From: Silene noctiflora | Taxonomy: Eukaryota > Streptophyta > Magnoliopsida > Caryophyllales > Caryophyllaceae | Length of the DNA stretch: 32,944 nucleotides | Direction: 5' to 3' | NCBI GenBank assembly: GCA_009801015.1 | Contig: VHZZ01001008.1 | Coordinates: 47,747-80,690, forward strand | Shown here: piece after piece, positions 1 through 10,330 of the stretch | Position numbering within the stretch: position 1 is the stretch's first letter | Layout of the letters: every line of letters begins with the position of its first letter | The notes under the pieces: model-generated | What the model saw: only the letters and a program-made list of their open reading frames with translations | The model's database searches: none | What the model was told of the DNA's origin: nothing | Program-made: the position numbers and the translations under genes

Positions 1-180
1 CCAATTATCCAGCAGAATTGGCTCCCCAGTTCCCACGTACTCCTTTGGATTGAAGCGAGCTATCGTGGTACTCATTTTCGTGAAGTCCACCTCACTTCCC
101 TTCTCTTTCGTGAACTTCTTCAGCGCCTCAGTGAGCGCCTCCTAATGCTCCAACATCTTAACTACATCATCAACACTCAT
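1..180 (-). pseudogene. Start of a gag gene of an LTR retrotransposon (partial, one stop codon)
   Basis: Read on the minus strand from an ATG at 178-180, the translation begins MSVDDVVKM and, after an in-frame TAG at 142-144, continues through FTKEKGSEVDF to RFNPKEYVGTGEPILLDNW at the window edge. The pattern F-x-P-x-x-Y-x-G-x-x-x-P-x-x-x-x-x-W is the beginning of a Ty3/gypsy capsid domain as I know it. It lies downstream of a tRNA primer binding site and LTR in the same orientation, which supports the assignment. The stop codon makes this copy defective. The rest of gag-pol lies to the left of the window, so lineage (chromovirus or other) cannot be settled here. Confidence 0.6.
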
Positions 181-218
181 TAGTTCCTCCACTCCAGAAT
201 CTGGCATAAACCCACCAA

Positions 219-408
219 AACTAACTTGATCGAGTCCCCCGAGGTACTCGATCGAGTAGACCCCACTCGATCGAGTCCCCTACCTGCTCGATCGAGTGCC
301 ACAAAACAGTAGCCTGCCCAACTTTTGCACATAACCCAGTCGATCGAGCTCAGCCCACTCGGTCGAGTCCTTCCTACTCGATCTAGTTCCACCCACTCGA
401 TCGAGTCA
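219..408. repeat. Array of eight ACTCGATCGAGT-type palindromes in the retroelement leader
   Basis: Near-perfect 12-bp palindromes start at 224, 246, 265 and 286 and again at 338, 357, 376 and 395. Spacings are 22, 19, 21 and then 19, 19, 19. The second, third and eighth copies are exact ACTCGATCGAGT; the others differ at one to three positions. The array sits between the primer binding site and the gag start. A matching array with spacing 21, 19, 21 lies in the adjacent LTR. Confidence 0.85.
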
Positions 409-869
409 TGCTGACTATTACACTACCCGCATGCTATCTCTAACTANATCACAACACTACCNTTACACACATGAAACNCATACATAAATACTTTCAATCT
501 CAACATATAATATCATTCCTTCACATATAGAATTCATGCAACTAACCACAACATCATATTACACCATTCACATATCACCATACATATAAAGACATATTCC
601 GTTCCATATTCTCCAACATCATACATCCATATTCCACCAACACCTCTACTTCATACCACATGCAATACATACATCAGCACATACATCAATTCTAGCACAT
701 AACTATCCCTTGACACCCCATTGTGACCGGTTTAAAGTAGTAGGGCGAAAACGCGGCCATAGGACGTCTCCCAAGCCTTTGCATGAGCTCCTACGACTTT
801 TACCCCGGGTTCATTTTATTTGACTCCCTAAGTTCATTAAGTTCATTTGTTTTAGGTTCCAAGATTGTC

Positions 870-881
870 GCTCTGATACCA
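870..881 (-). other. Primer binding site for initiator tRNA-Met
   Basis: On the minus strand the sequence is TGGTATCAGAGC, the standard plant retrotransposon primer binding site complementary to the 3' end of initiator tRNA-Met. It lies three bases inside the LTR end (TGTTACA at 885-891), exactly where a PBS should be. It fixes the element's orientation as right to left. Confidence 0.85.
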
Positions 882-884
882 CTT

Positions 885-2187
885 TGTAACACCCCCATAC
901 TCCAAAGTGCATTACCAAGGCCACCTTAGGTATAAGGGTGCTACCATCTCGGTTTTCCGAGGCTATGATAATCACAAGAAAATAAAGAAACAACTTTAAA
1001 TAGTAAATTAAATATTAAATCGTTACCAAAACTGTCTAACAAAAGTACAGACTGAAAACAAAGTCTCAAAATCCAAGCTACAACATGACACGGACACAAA
1101 CACAGCGGAAGACTCTCTATCGTGGTGATTGCCCAGCCATCCCATGCGCATCAAAGCTAACCTGCTCAACATCTGCTCACCATCCCCGAATGGATCATCA
1201 CAGTTACAAAACACAACACGGGGTCAGTTACTGCCACATCAACCAAACAAGCAACAACATAGCATTACCGCCACATCTCCTCCATCACTCCACATCACTG
1301 ACTACACACCCAAGGTGTGTAGCCCTGCCAGTGGGGGACTGCAGCAGTTCCCACCTAAGCCCTGCTCATCATACCGAGCGATAACCCATGTTCATTAATG
1401 TGCACATCCTCTCCCGTGGAGGGTTCCACGGAGGGCGAATCAAGGGCATGAAGCCACTCCCGCAAGTGACTTCACTCAGCCGAGGACGCACCTCGCAACA
1501 TACTCCAATCACCACATCCACCATAACACATCAACAACCGAACAATCATATCATATATCATATCAACACAACAACAATAATGCCACACAGTAAAGACAGT
1601 AACCGAGTAGGGAAACTCTACCTGAAAGCAATCACCAACAGCAAATCAAGCAAACTCAGAATTGATCCTCTACGAATCCACCTCCTACACACACATATAC
1701 TCACATATCACAACACTGTACCGAAACCCCCAACAACACCCCCAATTAGGGTTTAACCTACATTAATGAAAAGATACGAAAACAGTATGAAGATCTTACC
1801 CTCGAGACAAGGAACACAATGACGCAAACGATGCTGAAAACCACCGACTCAAGCTCCGGGATTTGCAAACAACGCGAGTGAACAAGGCAAGGATCTCTTG
1901 AGAGGTTTTTGTGAAAGTTTAGAGTTACGAAATAATGAAAAGTCGTCGGTTGATAATTATTAAACTCGCGTTATTTGCAAAACCTAACTTAATCGGCCCG
2001 CATAATTAATTTACTCGATCGAGTAAGGAGGTTACTCGATCGAGTGGCCCTTACTCGATCGAGTCCCCCTAGTACTCGATCGAGTACCACACTTCCAGAC
2101 TCTGACTTAAAAGGACACAAACTTACTCGACAGAGTAGGCCCTACTCAGTCGAGTCACCAAAGGCAGGGAAAACCGTCGTATTACAA
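885..2187 (-). mobile_element. 5' LTR of a Ty3/gypsy-like retrotransposon, minus orientation
   Basis: In element orientation the LTR starts TGTAATACGACGG at 2187 and ends GGGGGTGTTACA at 885, with a tRNA-Met PBS right after it. It shares landmarks with the solo LTR at 28597-30292: the CATTAATGTGCACATC block (1394-1409 here, 29244 onwards there), a CTCGGTTxxCCGAGG segment near the 3' end, and an array of TCGAGT palindromes near the 5' end. The outer end is uncertain. A second TATTACA ends at 2690, so the LTR could instead be 885-2690. The shorter version is preferred because its palindrome array then lies close to the LTR start, as in the solo copy. The other LTR is outside the window, so no target duplication can be tested. 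Confidence 0.65.
2013..2155. repeat. Phased palindrome array in the LTR
   Basis: Four exact copies of ACTCGATCGAGT start at 2013, 2034, 2053 and 2074 (spacing 21, 19, 21). Two diverged copies follow at 2125 (ACTCGACAGAGT) and 2144 (ACTCAGTCGAGT), 19 apart. In element orientation this is the LTR's 5' (U3) end, where promoter control elements would lie. Confidence 0.85.
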
Positions 2188-2690
2188 TTGTAGCGGGCCC
2201 TGATGGGATTGATGTGGTTCGAGATGGTGTGGATTGTGTTGGTGATGAGTGTGATTAACGTTGTTTACTTGGGAGTTGATCATTCATATATGTTGGGGGC
2301 TGACTTGTATCTATTCTTTGTTGAACTCTTTTAAAACCTATCTGCGGTGATCCATTTGATATTTACGACAAAGGATGAGCAGTGAGTATTGACAGGTGGG
2401 CATGTGGTTGCTATGAACTGCTGATTGGGGGATGGAGGATGTGTGTGAGGAGTCTCACTAGTAATCGTTATCATTTAGATTATTCGATTATTACTCCGCT
2501 GTATTTTGGATTTGAGATTTTGGTTAATCGTATTGTAACCGGTATTCCTTTTTGTCTTTAATAAAAGTTAGAATAAATTGTTGTTTCATTGTTGATTTGA
2601 TGGTACTAACTCGGGTAATCGACATAGTAACCCTCTCCTTTACTTGGGAATGTTTTGCTAAGGGCTCATGGGGTAAATGCGGGTATTACA
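2188..2690 (+). mobile_element. Probable 3' end of another LTR, plus orientation
   Basis: This stretch ends GCGGGTATTACA at 2690. Before that it carries an ACTCGGGTAATCGACAT segment and an AATAAAAG motif near 2559, which resemble the 3' part of the TGTAACACCC-type LTRs read on the opposite strand. It has no coding frame of note. The likely reading is that the minus-strand element at 885-2187 inserted into, or lies against, an older plus-strand LTR. The alternative is that it is the outer part of the first LTR. Confidence 0.35.
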
Positions 2691-2691
2691 G

Positions 2692-2797
2692 GTTATGCTT
2701 CCAGACACAATGGGGACATAGTGCTCCTTAAGTGGTGATGGTTAGAAGTTTATGCTTCCACACACAACGGGGGCGTTGTGCTCTTTAAGTGGGGAAG
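2692..2797 (+). repeat. Imperfect tandem pair of about 57 bp
   Basis: Two copies of a unit containing TTATGCTTCCA, then ACACAA, then a G-rich run, then TAGTGCTCCTTAAGTGG or its variant start near 2692 and 2749. The second copy ends in AAGTGGGGAAGAA, a purine-rich run that could be the polypurine tract of a plus-strand retroelement whose LTR follows. That reading is an inference. Confidence 0.5.
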
Positions 2798-3760
2798 AAT
2801 GAAACACCCAAAAAGAAAATGTGGCAAGTGAGCCACGTTCAAAGAATAAAGAGATCATGAGAAGGTTATAATAGATTTCACCTACCACTTAGCAACAAAG
2901 CCTTGTTCTTTTGGGTTTAAGTGAGGACGAAATAATCGGTCCAAAGGACACATCCTATCCCAGATTAACTTCTTTGAGAGGATCTTGCGATTCTTGTCTA
3001 ATATACTCATTCCTAATGCGACTAATTGCGCGTTTCATTAGAATTAAAAAGAAAAACACATGGCTTTTCTACCCTCATTAACGGTTTATCTAAGTTATTA
3101 AGTCCATCATTATTTAGATATGACTTATCATCTATGAACAAAATCAGTCCCCAGGGACCGAAATTTTGTATGTCAACAACCCCATTTTTACAAGATAAAA
3201 TGGTAAAGCACAATTGCAGGATTTCAAGGACAAATGACATCATATGGTCCCTCTTTTGTATCCTAAAGATGTCAAGACAATTGAAGAACAAGGACAACTA
3301 CCACAAGGCTGTTTTACACGCCTAAACCAGCCACATTTCAGTCCTTTTGGACTGTTTTGTGTTGCTTTTATGTGTCATTTTCAACTTTGCACTTTTGTTT
3401 TGTAGTCCTTTTAAATGTAGCCCTTGGATTTGTTTTAAGATGAAGGACCAAGATATACTAAGAGTCTTTATATAAAGAGCTCATATCCTTGTAACAAATC
3501 AGATTTGAGTTATGAATATATGAAGTTTTTGATAACCCTAAGTCCTTTGCTTAGTGCTTGGACATTCCTCCTTTGTTTAGTGCCTGGAATTAAGTGAATC
3601 CTTTGCTTAGTGCTTGGATTAGCTCCTAGTCTTGAATCTTGGCTTAGTGCTTGGATTAGCTCCTAGTCTTGAATCTTGGCTTAGTGCTTAATTCAAGTCA
3701 TATCCTACTATCTTTCATTTTTATGTTCTTAAAGTTCAGAAATAAACACTCAAAAAAGCC
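2798..3760 (+). mobile_element. LTR-like remnant with a TATA box, boundaries not resolved
   Basis: The stretch follows a purine-rich tract. It contains TATATAAA at 3469-3476, then CTCATATCCTTGTAAC, a layout common at plant LTR promoters and transcription starts. A 37-bp tandem repeat lies downstream at 3605-3689. No protein-coding frame with recognisable similarity is present; the small frames at 3022-3325 look like chance. I could not find matching TG/CA termini with a target duplication, so this is a probable decayed LTR, possibly copia-like. Confidence 0.35.
3605..3689 (+). repeat. 37-bp tandem repeat, two full copies and a partial third
   Basis: Units of 37 bp starting GCTTAGTGCTTGGATTAGCT begin at 3605 and 3642 and are identical. 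A partial copy starts at 3679. Shorter related pieces (TTTGCTTAGTGCTTGGA) occur just upstream, from about 3547. Confidence 0.85.
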
Positions 3761-4275
3761 CCCTAAAACCGAGATAAAACGACTCACAAAAATGGCCTGT
3801 TTTGCGAGGCTTGGAGGCGTGTGAATGCAGCAAGTAAAGGCGGCCTCCTTGATGCAAGCAATCGTCATGCCCTTTGTCGTAGGTCGTGCCAATGAGAAAG
3901 CCATGACGATTGGGGTCGTCCTATCCTTAGCCTATTTTAGAGCTCTCGAGTAATGTTGCAATTGTTACTGTTTTCGTTGAGCTTTTGAGCATGTTTAGGG
4001 CTATTTTCGGACCACCTAGAAGGGACCTCACCGTTTTAGTCCAATCTATTTCTATAAAAGTCGAATTATTCTCCAAATTGTAATTTCCATTGATCTATGA
4101 GTCATTACAATATGAAGGAAAAGAAATACATAACGATAATTATATTTATATGATATCGTGTCAAGACAAACCGTAACTCGTAATGGGAGTACATGATACA
4201 AATGGCTAGAAACAAGGAACTCAAAGAGTTGAATTCTGACCATCAAGAGAAGTCAAAAGAATACAGAGGTGTGCC
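3761..4275. other. Intergenic stretch with no recognised gene
   Basis: Nothing coding is supported here. It holds the region downstream of the RFS2-like gene, beyond its likely polyadenylation signal. The short frames at 3698-3904 and 4052-4246 have no recognisable features. Confidence 0.5.
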
Positions 4276-4281
4276 TTTATT
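4276..4281 (-). terminator. Candidate polyadenylation signal of the RFS2-like gene
   Basis: AATAAA on the minus strand lies about 120 bases past the stop codon at 4400-4402. The distance fits a plant 3' UTR. Plant signals are loose, so this is only a candidate. Confidence 0.4.
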
Positions 4282-4399
4282 CGACAGATCCGACCCGTTC
4301 TCCAATACTCTCCAATATACTAGTAAACTCGCACATCTCGCAGAGGAATACCAATGGCATGATCAGCAATGTAAGGAGGCAATGTCCTGAAACAGCAAT

Positions 4400-7300
4400 C
4401 TAAACCTGGATGACGACAGGCCATCTGTACATCTCTTGCCGTGTAAGTGGCAGGTTTAACGTGAGTAGGCCTGTTTCTGTGTTATACTTGAACTCGGTGT
4501 CTGCCCCACCAACAGTGCACTTGAGTGGGCGCTGGGAGGAATACGCTCCGAAGACACCACAGCCTCTGACTTGGAGCTGGATAGTTGCAGTAATGTTGCT
4601 GTCGCCAGTCGCTCGCATCACCTCACATTCTTCTACCGCTCCCCCACTATTGAACATTTCAAGCAATCCAATTGCAGCAAATGAGATGCTGCTTGTAATT
4701 TCCTATAAACCAAAGAGTGTATAGCTCATTAGACCACATCCACAACAAGCGCTGTGACTCAACTCTAAAGTTCAAAAAATTTACTTACTTTAAGAGGGCA
4801 GAAATGGAAAAGTTCATATTCCAGGACTTTCAGAGTCACAGGAAGCGATGCACCCTTGGGTAACCGGACCAGCTCTCCTGAGATGCAACCAGATTATAAG
4901 ATTCAAGTATTTAACTAAAATTATAGATGCAACATCTTTCAGACTACTGTAGATTTTCTAGTGTCCAGACAAAATTACCTGATCGGTACATATACACAAT
5001 CACCTCCTTATTCCAGTCTGGGCCAGCGACATCCGCAATGGAGTCCACATCAGCTGATTGGACAGAACCTGTTAGGGTTCCAGGAGAAGTATCATGGATG
5101 AGCGTCTTTTTCACGATTCTACACCATCCGGCACCTTGGCAGTTGAAAACACCCACCACCCCTGAACATTTGTTTAGGTTCCATATTTTGAGCAAACTGC
5201 ACCCAAAGGAATAATACTCTTATTATCACTCTTAATTCATTGTTATAATAGCAAAGAGTAAGGATCATCATCTTTATCATGAGACGCACCTGGTTCCATC
5301 TCTGGCTGGATCGCTGAAGAGGCAATCACGAGTAGGCCTCCCTGGCAAGCGAGCACGGAGAACTGACCCATCAGGAAGGACCATCTTTCTCAAAAGATCG
5401 AAGTTGTGGTTTCCAGGCTTGTCACTGGGCAACGGAATAGTATTAGTCTTACACTTTACTATCAATGCTAAACATCTATGCCTCAATAAAAGAAATCTAA
5501 CTATGCACAAGAAAATGATAAATTTACACATAATTAATGACTCCATACCTCACGTATATTGGACATCCACCAACTGCACGAGCGGCCGCATGGTAGTCTG
5601 CAGCAGGATGCGAACTCTGAACAAAAAGTTTTGTAATTTTAGTTTTTCATCCATCAGAACATTATGACACTTTAATGCACATATAGTGGTTGCGTGACAA
5701 GGAACTAAACGTACATGGAACATATCCCAATCAGGTTGCATGAACTCTCCAAGAAAGAAAGAGTTATAAGCCACAGAGGAAATGTGAATGGTATGTGAGG
5801 CAGGATCCTGAGGATAGAAATCATCAGAAGCCCTCACAACAGCCGTCTGCTTAGTACTATAAATGCCGTCAGTATTATGACACATGCAAGAAATGCAGCC
5901 ATTATCAGGGAAATTCCGCGAAACTGACGCCTCAAGGGCCTGATGATAGGCACGGGTGAGGGAAACTCTGCCACCATGTCCAGCACCAAGAGTCTCAATA
6001 ATATTCTGCACGTCCACTTTTACCCCATCCACACCACATGTAGCAAGATAAGCGTGGAGCTCATTATAGAAATTGAAGACTTTCTTTGGATGGACCAAAC
6101 CAAGACCATGGACCGAAAGACTATCCATGACAACATCTGGTTGATTGCCCAATACACCAGGCGACTGAACTGGATATGCCAAAGCACTATCGTACTGTTC
6201 CATGCCTGTAGCTGCTGGCTTCACTCCACCCCAGTAGCCAGCCAGAGCATGCCAGACATACACATTCCTGAAAATTTACATAAACATTATAAAAAACTGG
6301 GTTCCACGATTTCCAGTGGAGGCAAAGACACTATCATGGAGTAACTATACTCCTGCTCCTTATAATCCTTCTATTGTTTAAGTAATAATTTGTCACAAGC
6401 AGACTACAAGTCCTCGGTACAATTCTTGCGGTTTTTTTTCTATCAAAGGATCATCAATAAATATCATCCTCTTGCTCAATTAACATAGGCCCACAGGGGT
6501 ATGGCCATATGGGTACATGCATCAGTTTACACTGTACAGCATATGATCATTGTGATGTGAGGTGTTGAATTAATGTCCTCCAAATGTTAAGTTTATGATG
6601 AGCGGTTTTATCTCCTCCAGAGAATAGGACAAAATAAATATAAGCTTTTTATCTCAAAACGTCATCCGAGAGTCTTCAAGAATCAGCCTATTGCAGGGTA
6701 AGGATAGGTCTTTAGGAGTCTAAAGCCTAGTGAGTAGTGAGAACAAATTCTAGAGCAAACTCCTATTGAACTCGCCTAACATAAAAATTCAGAAATGAAA
6801 ATAACAAAAGTATACACTTCAAGTTGGACACTTACTTTACTCCATGACGCTGTTTGGCATCGTCTACCACAAGTTTCAGACCAGGAACCACATTGGTACT
6901 CTCGCCATTCTTTTTCTTTTGGAACTTTACATTCTCTTTGATTCCAGTTAATCTATTAGCAAATCTGCCAAAAATACGTGAACCGAAATGTGAGTTTAAG
7001 AAGGCATATCCGCGTATCTCTACAAATTCCCAGATGAACCAGAAGATCAGGTCAAAATCTTGTAATAATTGGGTTTAGAACTATCTCTATGAATTCCCAA
7101 ATGAAACATTTCAGCTTCTACTCTTTTTCCTTCGTTCTCTATGGAAAGGTAAACTCAACCTACTAGATTAAATAGCCAGACCAGTGATATCTTGGAGATT
7201 CATAATCCACACAATCTTAGGTATAAGCTAGTACAGCAAACGTCAAACCTTCGATGTTCCACAACCCAGTGATTTAAGACAGTTTCAATATAAATTTGTT

Positions 7301-9290
7301 CAGGAATAGTTTACTTACTGTGCTCCTTCTTGCACGACACAGTTTTCACCCTCAGCAACCTCATTCCCTATCTGCTGCCACCCATCATCTATGATCAAGA
7401 ACCGTGGTGGAGTGCCACCCTCTGACAAGCTGCAATGAGCAGGAACAAAAAAAGATCGGTTAATCAACTCTAACATAACACATACATCTCTAGCATACAG
7501 ACAGGAAATCATAAACCTTTTGAGGCCTTCTTCTACACCTTCCGCAGTGACATCTGTGTAAAAAGCATCCCACGTGCACCAGCCAAACCAATCAACGAAA
7601 CTGGGTATCTGTAGAAAGCCACCATCAGTTAGATCTTCTACACTTCAACAGAAGTTCAAATAAATAAAACGATTAGAAGAAAGATGGATTACCTTTTTCT
7701 TCTCTCTAGGACGAAAAGATTGCATATGTTTCTCCAAAACCCTGATTAACAAAGAAGCATACATTAGCATTTTAGCGCCAATCAAACAGACATCATTACA
7801 GAGACTTGAATCAAACAATCTAGAACCTAGATGCAAACTGAACACACTTCACAGCCTCAATTAAGTTACTTTGAGACGTTGAGTTTAAGCTGAAATATTT
7901 CAGCGTCACAACTTGTTTTGGTAGATCCATAGTATATGCTACCAGAACTGTGAAAAGAAACAAAAGGTGAGGTACTCACTTAACAGCCTGGTTGATAACT
8001 TCATACGGATTAGTCCCAGCATGCACGTAAACAAGATGAAACCCTTCGTTTGTCTGGATGGCAGTGTCCCCTGCAAAACCAGATCACAGAATGCAAAAAA
8101 ACATAGTCGTATATGATCTGTTGAACTCCAACTCCCAGGTGCAATAGAAGCCATTCAAATAACTGGTTTGAATGACAGTTGGGTTGCTCCATTTTGGCAT
8201 CTGAGCGGTACTTGGCATTAAAGACTCCTACATAATCAGTTAATGACTATCTACGTAGCTCAGACCTCCTTGATCTCAACCTTGTTGCGGGACCAAGAGG
8301 GGAGCGCATTAGTAAAAAGCATGACCCTGTGGTGTGCGCTAGTGATGCACACAAGGCAGATCCTCCATCTATGTGACGGCACTATAGAGATAGCATGACC
8401 CTGTGGTTGAGTTTTTGCCCTTAATGGCGCCACCACAGTTTTTTCTACGTAAGTTTGACACTATGTAAGCCGGCTAGTCATACAAGGAAGACTGTACTCT
8501 TTGATGATTAAGATCAACTCACCACTCTCCATGCAAATCTCGATTTCATCATTTTCGTTCCCTTGAAGAACAGCGCGAAACTGGCCCTCCAAAAGTGGAA
8601 GAAAGATGGTGTAAATAGAGGGAGAATCATTGGGTTCGCCTTGTACAGTTGCGTCCTTACTCTCTACAATCATAAACTGAGTTTCCAAAGGAACATCTCT
8701 TCCACATTTACCCATTCTTTGAGTCATCCACCAAAGCTTGAAACGGAAACAGCACATGAATCGCAAACCCCTGATACAATGAGATGATGATACAACCTTT
8801 AAAACATTCAGCAAGGTACCGAATGGCTTATTTCCAGAAATAAACATACCTATAACAGAAGGAATTCCGAATACTAGTGCGCTAATTTTATTATTAGCAC
8901 CTAATCTCTGTTATAGTTTAATGGACTCGAATGAAAATGAAAGTTCAAATTGATCTCTACAGCGTTTTGAGTAGTGATTCGAGTTTTATTAACAAGAAGC
9001 TCAATCTGTTAATTGCGAAAGTAGTAATAATCGAGAAAAAGAAATGGAAATGAAAGATTCGGAAAAACAAAAGCAAAAGGAGACGAAGATGATTATTACA
9101 GTAAAGTGCCGATAGGGAAGACGTGAAGGCATTTGTTACGATCAGCAGTGGCACCAATAAAAGCAGCAGCAGCGACACCGGCACCGGGAGCAGGTGTTAA
9201 TACGATGTTGTCGGGAACTCCACTCAATATGGTGTTTCCGTACACCACCAGATTACCGTTACTTACGGAGATATTTTGGGTGATCGTCAT
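4400..9290 (-). CDS. RFS2: RFS2/SIP2-type alpha-galactosidase (raffinose synthase-like, GH36), 13 exons
   Basis: Exons in gene order: 9290-9100, 8770-8523, 8070-7980, 7741-7693, 7608-7517, 7429-7319, 6964-6836, 6267-5715, 5616-5549, 5424-5290, 5196-4979, 4877-4789, 4702-4400. All introns are GT-AG and the frame closes at 758 aa, near the 773 aa I recall for Arabidopsis RFS2. The start MTITQNISV, then [42 protein letters not shown] (nucleophile candidate D389), RASDDFYP (acid/base candidates D452/D453), DKPGNHNF and LPGRPTRDC are hallmarks of the family. The length lacks the extra insert of true raffinose synthases. It therefore most likely hydrolyses raffinose-family sugars at alkaline pH in the cytosol (inference from family knowledge) instead of making raffinose. 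No signal peptide is seen. The C-terminal region between the GAVEECEV and [13 protein letters not shown] segments is shorter than in Arabidopsis. Confidence 0.93.
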
Positions 9291-9300
9291 CACAACTCAA

Positions 9301-9325
9301 TAGATATAGATATAGATATAGATAT
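9301..9325. repeat. (TAGATA)n microsatellite in the probable 5' UTR
   Basis: About four copies of the hexamer TAGATA lie 10 bases upstream of the RFS2-like start codon, inside the likely 5' UTR. Confidence 0.8.
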
Positions 9326-9449
9326 GTTTTTGGTGCTTCTAAACCACCTGCACACGCTCTTCTGCTATACTTGTTTCTGTTTTTTTGGTTTTAGTTTTAT
9401 GAGAATTATAACACAAGTATGGCAAGCAACCGTGTGATATTGCATTGGG

Positions 9450-9457
9450 TATTTATA
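9450..9457 (-). promoter_or_regulatory. Candidate TATA box of the RFS2-like gene
   Basis: TATAAATA on the minus strand lies about 160 bases upstream of the start codon at 9290. This would give a 5' UTR of roughly 130 bases. Confidence 0.5.
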
Positions 9458-9692
9458 CGATTTGAAGCTTGTTTCTGATTTTGACAAATGTATGGTTTGT
9501 ATTTAGTCTTCTTTCCTTTTCTTTGTTTACACTTTACAACAGGGAAGGGTTGCTGCCTGCTGGGTTGGCCTCATATTTTTGCACAATTTCTCATTTTGTA
9601 TCTTCATTTTCTGTGCAAAACTTAAAACATGTTAAATTGTTGTTTATCTTTTCCCATTTTATTTTTGACTTATTTATACTAGTTCAAATCTA

Positions 9693-9718
9693 TTAGATTT
9701 ATAAGACGGATACAACCG
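9693..9718. repeat. Short palindrome TAAGACGG...CCGTCTTA
   Basis: TAAGACGG and CCGTCTTA are separated by six bases. The motif is common at the ends of small plant MITEs. Here only the hairpin is visible, so it may be a remnant. Confidence 0.4.
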
Positions 9719-9803
9719 TCTTAAATAACAATTTGTGATTCATATAACATGGTTACATTCATCTATATGATCTATTAGATTTATTTCGTTACATAGGCTC
9801 AAT

Positions 9804-10322
9804 TAGGGCTGTTAATGAGACGAGACAGCTCGCGAGCTACTCGAGATCGGCTCGGTCAAAGCTCGGCTCGTGCGAGCTTGGCTCGGGCTCGGGATCGGCT
9901 CGAGAGCTTANCGAGTCAAGTCGAGCAAAGGCTGGCTCGACTCGAAAAGCTCGCGAGCAGCTCGAACTTGTATGATTACATAAGATATTGCTCATATTTT
10001 ATAAAAATATTTTATCATGAATATATTTTAGTATCACACATATCCAATGTCTCACTNATTTACCAAATATTTTGACATATAACGTTCGAGCCTTGTTATT
10101 AAAAATATCGAAAGAAAAAAATTAAAAAATAAACAATTTTATATAGGCTCGATTTGGGCTCAAGTTTGGCTCGAGCTCGCTATAAAGCTCGCAAGCTTTA
10201 TAACGAGCACCTTTTTTCCAAGATCGGGTAAGCTCGAGATCGGCTCGAGCTCGAGTTTTGGTTCTTGAGCACAAGCCGAGCAAGGCCTGGCTCGGGCTCG
10301 ACTCGGCTCGTTAACACCCCTA
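9804..10322. mobile_element. Non-autonomous hAT-type MITE, 519 bp, 8-bp target duplication
   Basis: The element starts TAGGGCTGTTAATGAG and ends as the complement of TAGGGGTGTTAACGAG, so the termini are inverted repeats. It is flanked by the exact 8-bp direct repeat GGCTCAAT at 9796-9803 and 10323-10330, the size expected for hAT transposition. Both arms are packed with GAGCTCG, GGCTCG and CTCGAG motifs that can fold on themselves. The middle is AT-rich. There is no transposase frame; the 86-aa frame at 9815-10075 is a by-product of the repeats. Two N bases lie inside. Confidence 0.85.
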
Positions 10323-10330
10323 GGCTCAAT

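Noticed and set aside
219..408. CRISPR-like array of short repeats with spacers
   Set aside because: The repeats are 12-bp palindromes with 7-10 bp gaps inside a plant retroelement; this is not a bacterial array.
1085..1756. Plus-strand frames of 89-122 aa
   Set aside because: They fall inside the 885-2187 LTR, antisense to element direction, with low-complexity His/Thr/Ser content.
3022..3325. Overlapping 91-aa and 99-aa frames on opposite strands
   Set aside because: They mirror each other within probable LTR sequence and have no similarity that I can recognise.
4193..4390. 65-aa plus-strand frame just downstream of the galactosidase gene
   Set aside because: It overlaps the likely 3' UTR on the other strand and has no recognisable motif.
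5943..6344. 133-aa plus-strand frame across the galactosidase gene
   Set aside because: It is antisense to the largest exon (5715-6267), which has a fully supported minus-strand translation.
9815..10075. 86-aa plus-strand frame rich in Arg, Ala, Ser
   Set aside because: It results from the GAGCTCG repeats of the MITE and contains unknown bases.
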